This document shows positions 32,111-43,196 of a DNA stretch of 55,573 nt, piece after piece (positions within the stretch are counted from its first letter, which is position 1; each line of letters starts with the position of its first letter). Made by a program: the position numbers and the translations under genes. A model generated the notes under the pieces. The model searched no databases, was not told the origin of the DNA, and worked only from the letters and a program-made list of their open reading frames with translations. Source of the DNA: Lingula anatina (Eukaryota > Brachiopoda > Lingulata > Lingulida > Lingulidae); the NCBI RefSeq assembly GCF_001039355.2, contig NW_019774914.1, positions 454,102-509,674 on the forward strand. The letters run 5' to 3'.

Positions 32111-33118
32111 TCAGCATCGAAACATCTTACATGTACCGTCTATGTTTATGCCCTTGTCCTGCCAGTCTAGATCCCTGAATTTAGGTTCCAATGCTGCTGT
32201 GAACAGTTTGGGAGAGATTGTATCTCCTTGGCGTACACCTTTCTTGATCCTGATCTTATTGGTGGTCTTGTGTACTTTGACTGTTACAGAGCTATCGGTG
32301 TATACATGTATGTCTCTGAGGACGTCTATGTATCCATCTTCGATCCTTAGATTTTTCAGGGATGCCAGTATATACTGGGATTCTACTGAGTCGAAAGCTT
32401 TTTCATAATCAATGAATGCTACGCATAGTGGAATGTTATACTCGAGACATTTCTCTTTGAGCTGGTTGACATTGTGCATATGATCAGTAGTGGTGTACTG
32501 GCCTCTGAAACCTGCTTGTTCATTTGGCTGCGCTTCATCTAGTTGTCTTGTTAGCCTTTCGGTCATCATTTTGGTGTAAATCTTGTACAAATTAGAAAGT
32601 AGGCAGATGGGTCTGTAATTCTTAATGTCTTTACTATTGCCCTTTTTGAACATTATGATCATGTTGGCGTTCTTCCATGCTACAGGAATTTCCTTCAGAT
32701 GTAAACACTTTGTGAATAGCCTGGCTAATCCCTGAGATAGGATATCTCCTCCTGCTTTTACCATTTCTGCTTTGATGTTGTTATTTCCTGCTGCCTTCCC
32801 GTTCTTCATTTTCTGGACTGCTGACTCTACTTCCCTAGCTGTTACGTCTGGTAGATCGCATGCCTTTGTTGAAATTTCTATTCCCTTGTTGCTGTCATAC
32901 AACTCTCCATATAATTCTTCTACTCTTTCTAATTTTTGGTCTTGTGTGGTGAGCTCATTTTCATCTTTGTCTTCAAGAGTCAGTATTCTATCCTGCCCTA
33001 GTTGAAAGGATCTCTTTGCTCTTTTCATGCTCTTTCCATTTTCGATGGTCTCTGCTATCTTCTTCATGTTCTGCTTCCTGATGTCTTCCCTTGCCTCCTT
33101 CTTCTTCTTCTTCTTCTT
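32111..33118 (-). mobile_element. RTE-type non-LTR retrotransposon, reverse-transcriptase fragment in STAND intron
   Basis: About 335 uninterrupted codons, antisense to the host gene. Visible: the KNYRPICLLSNLYKIYTKMM region, EQAGFRGQYTTTDH, motif A CVAFIDYEKAFDS, and motif B KKGVRQGDTISPKLFTAALE, as in RTE/BovB elements. The match stops after GINID, just before motif C (F/YADD), so the 3' half is gone. The 5' edge is a (CTT)n tract (33097-33118) only 58 bp from the host acceptor. Endonuclease domain absent. Non-functional. Confidence 0.92.
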
Positions 33119-33176
33119 GAGTATGCACAATTTAATGGAAACAAAAAAAAAGCATTTTTGTATTTGTTATTTTCAG

Positions 33177-36031
33177 TTGCCCCATGTCAGCTCCTCTCAG
33201 TACAGCTACCAGGAAAACTTGCTGACCTTAAAGGCCGTGAAGAATTGGTGCAACGAATAAAGCAGCACATTGCAGGTGAAACCCGACTTGTTCTTCTAAC
33301 TGGGATGGGGGGCATTGGGAAGACATCGGTGGCTATCGAGGTCGGGCATCAAGAACAAAATGTACTGTATTTTGATATGAGACAAGCCACTAACCTTGAA
33401 TCTGTCAAGTTAGCTCTAGTTCAGCACTACCACCCAACACGATCCCTGAAAGATTTATACAGTGATTATCAAAATATACTCATACAAACTTTGTCTAGTT
33501 TAACTTCAGACACTGTTATCATTTTTGATAACAACGATGAGGTTATTAAGTCAAATTTGCAGGACTTTCACAGCTTGCTTCAGAATGTTTTAAATTCATC
33601 AAAGCATATCACTTTGTTGTGTACCAGTCGTGAAGCATTCAGTCTTTTGTCACATAATATGGCTGTTGCAGAAGTACCCCACCTTGATAAGGCCTCCTCC
33701 ATTGATATCCTTTGGGAAGGAAAACCCACTAGTCCCACTGATAGTGAGTCATTAGTGTTAGGTGAAATAGCAGAGAAATGCGGGGGGAACCCCCTTGCGC
33801 TCAAATTATTAGCAGTTCAACTCAAGAAAAAAACTGCGCAGAGAGTATTAGATAGGATGAAAAACAAAAATGTTATTGAAAGCCTTAAGGTAGCAAATCT
33901 TCCAGCTTCTCAAGAAATGATGGCATGTCTGGATATGTCTTATGAAACACTGAATACTGAAGAACAGAAAGTGTTTCGGGCTTTGCACATATTTCCAATT
34001 TCATTTACCTTGGAAGAAGTTTCAGAAATGTTAGAAATAGATGAGGATGAATGTGAATCTATCCTTGACAGTCTTTGCAACAAATCCCTTCTTAGTTCAG
34101 ATCCTAGATTCTATGATCTCCACCCCTTATTGAGATCTTATGCAGCGTTTCGAGCTGGAACACATCAAAATGAAATATCTCGCATACTAAATGCGTACTG
34201 TAAACTTTACATGAAACAAATGCCTGATCTGGTATTGGAATGCGATATCAGTTCGTCCAAGGAAACGTATGAGAAAGTTAAAAAAATACTGCCACATTTT
34301 AAGGTTATAGCTAGGTGGCTGTCAGAAGAACTCCATGATAAAAAAACGGCATTATTACAAGGTAGTCTGTTTTTAATTGCATGTATATTTCAAAGCGTTT
34401 TCTTATACCCTGAAGCATTAACCATACTTCAAATGTTGGAATTACGGGATGAAAAATATTTTCTGTTTGAAGGAATTGGTCCAATTATCTATGTCAAAAT
34501 TGGTGAAGTGCTGCAAGGAATGGGCAACTATAAAGAGGCGCTTACATATTATGAGAGATATCTTAAAATCCTGAAAGAAATCTTTGGTGAGAAACACCCC
34601 TGTGTTGCAGAGGTGTATATTAATATCGGTGGTGTACTAAAAAGTATGGGTCATTACACAGAGGCACTTAAATATTATGAGAAAAATCTTGAAGTCCTTG
34701 GTGAAGAACACCCTGATATTGCTACGACATACTTGAATATTGGTAATGTACTATGTGCCATGGGTAAGTATGCAGAGGCACTTACATATTATGAAAAATG
34801 TCTTGAAACTCAGAAAAAGAAAGTTGGTGAGAAACACCCTGCTATTGGTTGGACATACTCGAATATTGGCAGTGCACTACGTGACATGGGTAAGTACACA
34901 GAGGCACTTACATATTACGAGAAATTTCTTGAAATCACGAAAGAAATACTTGGTGAGAAACACCCTGGTACTTGTAGGGCATACCACAATATTGGCAATG
35001 TACTATGTGACATGGGAAAATACCCAGAGGCTCTTACGTATTATAAGAAATATCTTGAAATCATGAAAGAAATACCGGTAGTTGGTGAGGAAAACCCTGA
35101 TAACGGGACGACATACCAGAATATTGGTGTTGCACATTGTGGCATGGGTAAGTACGCTGAGGCACTTGCATATTTTCAGAAATCCCTTGAAATAAGGAAA
35201 GCAATATTTAGCGAGAAAAGCTCTGAGACTGCCGAGACATACATTTTTATTGGTACTGCACTAGAACATATGGATAAGGACCTAGAGGCACTAACATATT
35301 ATGAAAAATGTCTTGAAATTCAGAAAGAAATACTAGGTGAGAAACACCCTGATACTGCTAAGGCATACCAACATATTGGCAGTGCACTATGTAAGATGGG
35401 TAGGTACCCAGAGGCACTTCCATGTTATGAGACATCTCTTAAAATCATTAAAGAAAAATTTGGTGAAAAACATCTTGCTACTGCTAAGATATACCGGGAT
35501 ATTGGCAGGGCACAATACCTCATGGGTAAGGGCCCAGAGGCACTTCCATATTGCAGGAAGTCTCTTAAAATCATAAAAGAAATGTATGGTGACAAACATC
35601 CTGATGCTGGAGAGACATACCTTTATATTGGCAATGCACTATATCACATGGGTATGTACGCAGAGGCACTTACATATTATGAAAAATCTCTCGAAATCTT
35701 TAAAGAAATCTTTGGTCAAAAACATCCCGATACTGCTGCGTCATACCTAAAAGTAGGTCAAACACTAAATCGCATGGGTAAGCACTTTGAGGCACTTAGT
35801 TGTTATACGAAATCCCATGAAATCTACGAAGAACATTTTGGACCCAACCATGACCAAACAAAGACTCTGGATAATAGGGTCTGTGTAATAAAAAAGTTTC
35901 TATTGAATAAAGTGCTGATGAATATGAGCAAATATCTTGCCAGTGAATTGATAGTTAAACGCGAGTTTCACCAAGCAAGTCAGATTTTAGGTTTTATTGG
36001 TTGGGATTTCAATTTTTATTACAAATTTTAA
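33177..36031 (+). CDS. HEPN-NB-ARC-TPR STAND protein, coding exon 2 (NB-ARC, winged helix, 11 TPRs)
   Basis: Encodes residues 195-1145. The acceptor TTTTCAG ends at 33176. The open frame extends upstream to 33002, but those codons are antisense RTE sequence and intron. Domains: a P-loop GMGGIGKTS (237-245); Walker B-like VIIFDNND (308-315), less acidic than the usual form; RNBS-B-like LLCTSRE (341-347); GNPLALKLL (398-406), the GLPL motif; a winged-helix region (about 441-517) with YDLHPLLRSYA in the place of the MHD motif (H510). Then comes a linker with one decayed TPR, and eleven TPRs of 42 residues (about 635-1085), typically MGKYAEALTYYEKCLEI followed by KEILGEKHPDT, the nephrocystin-3/kinesin-light-chain style. 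The C-terminal tail is about 60 residues. Role inferred: TPRs sense, NB-ARC switches or oligomerises, HEPN acts. No membrane segments or CARD, death or TIR domain seen. Confidence 0.92.
34491..35830 (+). repeat. 126-bp coding tandem repeats (11 TPR units)
   Basis: Eleven in-frame units of about 126 bp. Unit 2 is four codons shorter and unit 5 about two codons longer, both changes in the loop before G-E-K/E-H/N-P. Several units are very alike at the DNA level (AGGCACTTACATATTATGA recurs), so copy number can change by unequal exchange. Confidence 0.93.
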
Positions 36032-36162
36032 TGAAATCTTTACAATTTGTTGACGTGCATGGTGTTCAATATATGTTTCACTTTGGGATGTTCACGAGTG
36101 GGGATGATATCTGAGATGATTACTTTTTTATCAGTGTTTGTCTGTTAGTGATGTTCGTCACT

Positions 36163-36168
36163 AATAAA
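36163..36168 (+). terminator. Candidate polyadenylation signal of the STAND gene
   Basis: AATAAA 132 bp after the stop codon, the first canonical hexamer downstream. Confidence 0.5.
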
Positions 36169-36169
36169 T

Positions 36170-36935
36170 CCCCTGTCACACAGGGCTCCGGTGTACGTCA
36201 TGCTAAGCCTTACTGTATGAATCTAATAGAGGACGTGCTCTCTGCTACACGAACCCTGTTTCTTCCTTTTTAATCTACATCCCAAACAGATAGGAGCTTC
36301 CAGTTTAAACCCGTAGTGCATCGTCATATGTATATCATGTGATATATCCTCAAGACTTTCCAGTTAAATACGTAGTACATCCACATATCTATACGATGTG
36401 GTACCTCCCTGTGATTTTTGTCAAAATTTTCCAGGCTACAATATATATAGGTGTACCGTTTTTCCTGACTAATCTGATCTTAACATATAGTTCGGACTTC
36501 ACAGAAATCGATCATCTTACCATGGCAAAGCCACATTTTCACATTCATCCTCAACTATATGATGGAGATTTGCTTCATTTAATTTCAAAGATCTAAACAA
36601 GAACAGTGTTTTTTGGAGGGTTATAAAGTGTGTTGAACTATTTCTTGTATGTCAGACAAAGCAGATAATAAGCATTCGTTTCAACTTAAAGGTCATTGTT
36701 AAAAAATTGAAATACACGTACATTTAACATTTAGCAAATGTACAGTCATCTAGACATAAGTTCACCAGACCTAACTGGCGCATATTACTTTAAAATTCCA
36801 CGTCGCTGGCAGATACAGATAAGTGACGCTTAGAATTTCTCTTCTCCCTCCAAGGGGAAATATGAGACTCACGATCAGTTCCTTACAAAATGGGAAGAAA
36901 CAACAGACCCTACAACCAAAGCACTGTAACATTCC

Positions 36936-36969
<34 letters not shown>

Positions 36970-38027
36970 ATATCAATATATTCAGTTAAATGATGACATT
37001 ATGGGTCTCCTACCTGCTACGATATCTTGAATCTGCCAGCGCACGTGGTTTTATATCCAAGTGTTCTTATCAAGTTTTAAGGTTGAACAGTTTTATTTGT
37101 TGTTTGTTTTTGATTAACATGCTGCTTTTCGTTGGTCAATAGCTTAAGAGCTAATTAACTAAATTTATCAACTAAAATTTGATCTGCTGGCTGGTAAATT
37201 AAGTTAATTTATCTGTACCTATTGATAAATGAAACTGTGTTTGTTTATCAAGTTTTAATGTTATCTAACAACACGTATTCTGATATATACCCTTATCAGG
37301 CATAATTCAACAGCCGATTTGCTTTGTTCACTTGTGTTATTGTAATGTCAGATGTGTGATGAATATTAAGTATATAGGGTCAAAGTCCGGATGCTGATTT
37401 AGATGTTTTTTCATAGCTTGTACTTAGACAGGGTGAGACAGTGGTCATACTTGTAGTTACACTGTAACTCGGTGAAAACCGTTTGAATTTACCTGTATAT
37501 ACTTTTTAAAAGTTATTACTATATATCTGCACAAAATGGATGCTAAGGTGTTGTGTGAGCAAACATGACGAGAGAACTTTATGTTATCAATGCTGTTGAT
37601 ATTTGCAGATGATTAATGCACTGATAAATGTACTCTAGTATTACAATCTGTATAGTAATAACGGATCAGTCAAAGTCTCCTTTTCACGGTTTTCTCCCAA
37701 ACTACAACGTTAGTGATACCTTACGGCAGTGGGAAGATTGAGTCCGTAATTTGAATTTGATTATCACTATAAAAAGTATATTTTGAAGGTGTTTTTAGCC
37801 TTCGGCAATTTCCGTAAATCTTCGGCATGTATGGCAAGTATCATATGTTGTCAATCACAAGGGGTGGATTGAGGGTTATTTTCAAATTATCTTTGTTTAT
37901 CCATCTTCCATTTTTGACCGTCTTCCGACAGAAAAAAAAAAAACATTGATACCCGTCAGTGTAAATTTGATAATCCAGAAGACGGCCTGAATCCAACCCT
38001 GATAGCACTCTTCAAGATAACAGGATT
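36170..38027. other. No gene recognised
   Basis: AT-rich; a 27-bp T-tract at 36941-36967. No domain in any short open frame. Confidence 0.55.
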
Positions 38028-38095
38028 TGATGGGCCAGTGAAAACGCCTGCGGTTTCCAAACACAGCGGAGTGAGTTCGATTCCTACTCTTTTTT
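38028..38095 (+). mobile_element. tRNA-like sequence (SINE fragment or decayed tRNA)
   Basis: GGGCCAGTGAAAACGCC...GAGTTCGATTCCTACTC, with an intact B box (GTTCGATTCC) followed by a T-run that could end Pol III transcription. No convincing acceptor stem. Confidence 0.4.
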
Positions 38096-38159
38096 TAAAT
38101 CATTGTTATGGTGATTAATATGACTGTATCAGCTAGTGTAGTTCTTATTTTATTATGAT

Positions 38160-38250
38160 AAATTATACTATGATGTGATATTACATGACATCATAAATAA
38201 AGTATACTATGATGTGACATTACATGGCATCATAAATAAATTGTGTACTA
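38160..38250. repeat. Two-copy 50-bp tandem repeat
   Basis: AATTATACTATGATGTGATA and AAGTATACTATGATGTGACA, each followed by TTACATG(A/G)CATCATAAATAAA. Confidence 0.85.
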
Positions 38251-38623
38251 GTACATATATGTTACAAATGTAAACGAAGTAAACTTCATATTATTGTTGT
38301 CAGATGTGTCACTTTTGTCAATTAAACATTATTATTTCTCATACCGTTTTATGTTGTATGAAAGTTCTGAGATTAAGAAAAGTCACACCTAATTATTTCT
38401 CGAACTAAGAATAAATTAAAATCATTTGGTCTCTTGGGGTAACCCTTGATAAAAATACCCGTGGATTGCTATCATTTGTCTGGACAAAGACTCCGATTGC
38501 CACAAGAACGATACCAATATTTTACTTTACGTATAATAGCACTATTGGCGCTCTTAGCTTTTGATAAAGACTGACAATAATGCGTGCGCCTGCGCTTTCC
38601 ACGATAACTAAGAACTGTAGTAT

Positions 38624-39812
38624 CAGGCCCGTAGCCGGGGGGGGTTCGGGGGGGTCGACAGAACCGCCCNAGAAAAAGAACCCCCCTTTTGAAATTGCTG
38701 GCTACGGGCCTGGGCCCGGTTGCACCAACAGGGCGTAAATTTACTCGGCTACGACTGTCGTAAACCGCAACGCCTGGCGTCCGTGCGCCAGGTTTACTCT
38801 CCCTGCTTACGTCCGTTGCACCAAGACAAAAACTGATCGTCGCAACTACGCCCGTGTAACGCTCCGTTGCGTCACTGGCCAACAATACATGGATGGTATA
38901 ATTGGGCAAATGAGGAGTTCTCAGCTACAGTCATAATGGAATGATGACATAAATAAACACAAAAGCAGCATTTCAGTTTCTAAATCTAAATGGAGAAATT
39001 CATAAGCTACATTATTCCATTTAGATTTAGAAATAAGAACGTTTAAATACGTTAACTTTGCTGTTGCCTTGGATATATAGCAATAAAATCGTAAATATAT
39101 ATCGAATCAAAATATTATTATAGTAGGCTATGTATGCTATTATAGTATGCTGTTGTAAATGAGAAAAACGCGTTGGAGGCAGTACGTATTTCTATTAATG
39201 GATTTGAACACCTTCACATTTGTTATCGAAACTTTTGAGTCTGAAAATAATGCAAAAAATCCAGCATTGCTTTCTTTTTATAATTTTACAACAGTGCCGA
39301 CAATTTCATGACCTTTTTTTTTTATCTAAGGTTACACCGTGAGGTATCATTTAATTAAATCGAGCTTACATCTTGGAGATTGAGAAATACAAGAGACCTA
39401 ATACATATTATATGAGCTCAAAATGTTGATATTTTAAGCTTTCGTTTCTATGTTTATATAGTAAAATATGAATGATATAAAATGTATATATAATTAGTTT
39501 TTTTAAAAACCAAACTATACAGACGGAAGTTTTGCGTAAGAAACAAACAAATAACAACCCACATAATCTACGTTAACTACGATAATTGTCATCAAACTCT
39601 CTCTGTGCCAGCCTTGCCATAGTGCAAAACGAGCTACGACCGACTTACTCCACCTAGCTAGCAGGCGTAAATTTACGACTAAGTTAAGACCGACGTAAAC
39701 ACTATTCCAGTTTGGTGCAACTGGCTTTTCTCGGGCGTAGCATTTTGCGCCCGGTTTACGCCGGCGCAACTGCTACGCCTCACTTACGACCGGTTGGTGC
39801 AACCGGGCCCTG
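38624..39812. mobile_element. Nested inverted-repeat transposon flanked by AGTAT
   Basis: Outer element: arms start GGGCCCGGTTGCACCAAC (38713) and end GGTTGGTGCAACCGGGCCCTG (39792-39812). A second GTTGCACCAA sits about 90-100 bp inside each arm. The arms are full of TTTACG/CGTAAA words; the middle is AT-rich and non-coding. A small element with TIRs CAGGCCCGTAGCC/GGCTACGGGCCTG (38624-38712) sits at its left end. AGTAT is on both sides of the whole (38619-38623 and 39813-39817). Superfamily not assigned. Confidence 0.85.
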
Positions 39813-39913
39813 AGTATCATTGTGTTGACAACCGCAAAGTTGTATGCTGAGACTGCATTGTGACCGAGCACCGAAAACACAATCATTTTCCACTGACGGA
39901 GGTTGTATCTAAA

Positions 39914-40255
39914 AGATGAACGTTCTTACAGGGCATACAGGACACTCAAGTTGAAATAGATGCACAGGAGAAACGTGGAGGGGAAATAGTAGAAAAGGTT
40001 GATAACCGAGCTAGGCAATAACCTATAGCAGTTGAACACCCGTTTTCTGGCAGTAGTTATTAGGTCTTTTTCTGGCGGAGGTTGATTGTAAAAGCAAAGA
40101 AAAAATAAAGACACTTGCTTAGAAAGAGTGAACGTCCTTGTACGGGTCACACAGGGCACCCAAGTGGAAATAGACGTACAGGATAGACGTGGCGAGGAAA
40201 CTGTAGAACAGGCGAGACAATAACTTATAGCAGCTGATCACGTCTTTTTTCTACA
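39914..40255 (+). repeat. Two-copy tandem repeat of about 215 bp
   Basis: GAACGTTCTTACAGGGCATA...GCAATAACCTATAGCAG (39917-40032) is repeated as GAACGTCCTTGTACGGGTCA...ACAATAACTTATAGCAG (40131-40242). Confidence 0.85.
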
Positions 40256-40544
40256 AGGGAAAATAATTGTTCTTTTAAAACTAAAAAAGTCTCCTGACCT
40301 GTCGGTGTCAACAAATTATGTCATCTATGTGCCGCCTGTGTTTGGAAGGTTTGATTATGTGGAGATATTAAAAGGAGATATGATTTCCACTGTAGGCGGA
40401 CTTTATTTACGTATCATTTCGGGATAACTGTTGATTAACGGTGCAATGTATGTTACAGATGCATAAAACTATAACTGTATTTCAAGCCGATAGAGGTCAA
40501 CATATGGATATTCCTCTCCAAATGTGTAAATAGCCTCAATTCTG

Positions 40545-43196
40545 GGACTTGTTCTTCCAGTATGGAGGCAGGGGGCAGGGTGGGTGACATGGACAGGACA
40601 CGTGGGGTTTGGACGGTTGAGGGTACAACTTCGTCGTAAAGATAGAGATCGATACGATTCTGATACTTAGCCATGAAGACAGGTTTATTAAATCACTAAC
40701 AACAAGTTAAAGACTAAAACAACCCACGGTGCTGATCATTATCCCGAGCTGTGACCTCGTGGTCACCGAGTCACTGGGTGACGTAAAAACTTTCCAGCAT
40801 ATAGCATACGTGTAGCTATTGTCAATGTTTTAAGAGACACCGAGATATAGAATAATCGAAAGCAACATTAGGGATTATCTGATGTTTTATACCATCAAAA
40901 GCCACCTTTGGGCAATGCCATACCAGTACCTGTACACATATACATCATGGCAGCTAACGTCACATTTTGTTCAGAAATACAAAAATGACGATAAATTATG
41001 ACTGTACCGTACCAGATATGATAACTTTGTTCAAAGTAGTAATACAAATATACATTTCGGGATAATCTTTATGTCCTAAAACACCATACAAAGACAGTCA
41101 GTAGCATTCACAAGACTGCATATTTAGTGTACATATAATATAGTCGTGCTAAGGCATAGATACTTCTTAATTTTACTGTTTACACAGTTATCCATGTCTT
41201 CTTTTTTCACATTGAGCGCCCTAGTTACACTATTGATTACCCCCACCCGTTAAATACTTTCTGCACTGAACTGGTTTGTGTTGTCAGTTTAACAGCAGCT
41301 TTTTTTTGTTGTATTGTACAAGGGAAGACGCAAACTCCCGTTGTAATAATTGGCTATCTGGTGCGCTAGTCTGTTCCAAAAATGTTAAAAAGCATAGTAT
41401 GGATGTTCGTATTGTAGTGGGGCCCTGATATCAATGGGTAGATAAATAGTGCTAGGAAAGTCATTGGTGATTCAACCGTATAGATTGCACGCGAGGAGTT
41501 ATAAACCCTTTGTTCATATAACTCATAGGACTCGAGGACAAGCGATTGTTTTGAAGACAAAGCGAAACATCGTCTAGTCAACCGACAAAAGTGTTTAATG
41601 TACACATACAGAAAATTATTATCATTAATCACCACTTACTTAAATGAGAAAGTGTGATCGTGGACCCGGGCAATACAGTTAGTTGTGAAGAAAGCCTTAA
41701 CATGTACCTTTAACCACTAAAGTTCGAAGATCGACTTGGCTTACACAAATTTGCCGCGAAAAATCTTATGCTACTCCCACCATGCGTCCGTTAAATAATT
41801 TATTGTATTTTCTTTTTGCTCATTATATCTTATTCCTCTTTTGAATATCACAAAGGAGGGAAATCAATAAAACACTCAACTTAAAAAATTAATCGAGGTC
41901 GGCATCACCGATCTTTAGCAGGAAAATGAGATAAAGTGATTTTTCTGTTTACACGGTTATCCATGTCTTCTTTTTTTTTACATTGGGCGCCCTAGTTTCA
42001 CAATTGTTTACCACTACCCGTTCAATACTTTCTCCACTGAACTGGTTTGTGTTGTCAGTTTAACAGCAGCTTTTTTGTAGTATTGTTCAAGGGAAGACGC
42101 ATACTCCCGTTGTAATACACTCTAGGCTTTCTGGTGCGCTAGTCTGTTCCGAATGTATTACAAAGCATAGTATGCATTTTGTACGTATTGTGGTGGGGTC
42201 CTGATATCAATGGGTAGATAAATAGTGCTAGGAAAGTCATTGGTGATTCAACCGTATAGATTGCACGCGAGGAGTTGTAAACCCTTTATTCATATAACTC
42301 ATAGCACTCGAGGACAAGCGATTGTTTTGAAGACAAAGCGAAGCATCGTCCAGTCAACCGACAAAAGCGTTTAATGTACACATACAGAAAATTATTATCA
42401 TTAATTACCACTTACTTAAATGAGAAAGTGTGATCGTGGACCCGGGCAATACAGTTAGTTGTGAAGAAAGCCTTAACATGTACCTTTAACAACTTAAGTT
42501 CGAAGATTGACTTGGCTTACACAAATTTGCCTCGATAAAATCTTATGTTACTCCCACCATGCGTCCGTTAAATAATTTTATTGTATTTTCTTTTTGCTCA
42601 TTATATCTTACTCCTCTTTTGAATACTCTCTTTCCATCCTCACTCCCTTGTATTATCACAAAGGAGGGAAATCAATAAAACACTCAACTTAAAAAATTAA
42701 TCGAGGTCGGCATCACCGATCTTTAGCAGGAAAATGAGATAAAGTGAACCAGATCGATTACGTTGTTACGTCGTAAGTCCATCCATTACACTGTTTTACA
42801 CACATAGTTGAATGCATATAAATGCACCAAACAGGATAAAGACGAAAATCTAGCCCAATAAAACCTTGCTGATAAATAATTGAATACGTGTCTAATAAAA
42901 TATGGGTCGTTTAGCACTGCACAAAGTGAAAAAATGGAGATATTAAAAATAAGCTCTGCTCAACAGTCATCTGAATAGTACAAAGCCCAGGACAGGGGAA
43001 ATTTATGACTAGAATTCAGTTTATTTCTTGGGTTACAGAAAATAGGGGCAGGTGCATCGAGGTATATAATACATATTTTACGGTCATTATGGTAATTAAC
43101 GGGAGGCCTCTGTTTTATTATTATTTTTTTCATCATAATACAAGATGGCGAATGTCGTCCTGGTGTCACCTTATCTTCGCCGTTTCCCTGTCATGG
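40545..43196 (+). repeat. Tandem array unit 1
   Basis: Starts near TTCTTCCAGTATGGAGG (40552). Contains an internal duplication of about 770 bp (41187-41890 and 41955-42730; both with GCGTCCGTTAAATAATTT and AGCGATTGTTTTGAAGACAA). No coding frame of note. Confidence 0.93.

Noticed and set aside
32142-33005. Plus-strand open frames at 32142-32408 and 32772-33005
   Set aside because: Antisense shadows of the RTE reverse transcriptase.
33002-33176. Extended N-terminus (58 codons) of the long NB-ARC/TPR open frame
   Set aside because: These codons are antisense RTE sequence and intron; a good acceptor at 33176 joins in phase to the HEPN exon.
34740-35599. Alternative-frame open frames inside the TPR exon
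   Set aside because: Shadows of the 126-bp coding repeats.
38472-39769. Open frames at 38472-38909 and 39515-39769
   Set aside because: They lie in the GC-rich transposon arms and show no domain; one crosses an ambiguous base.
41187-42730. LTR retrotransposon suggested by the 770-bp direct repeats in array unit 1
   Set aside because: No internal coding region, no primer-binding site or polypurine tract, and the copies are nearly adjacent; tandem duplication explains it.
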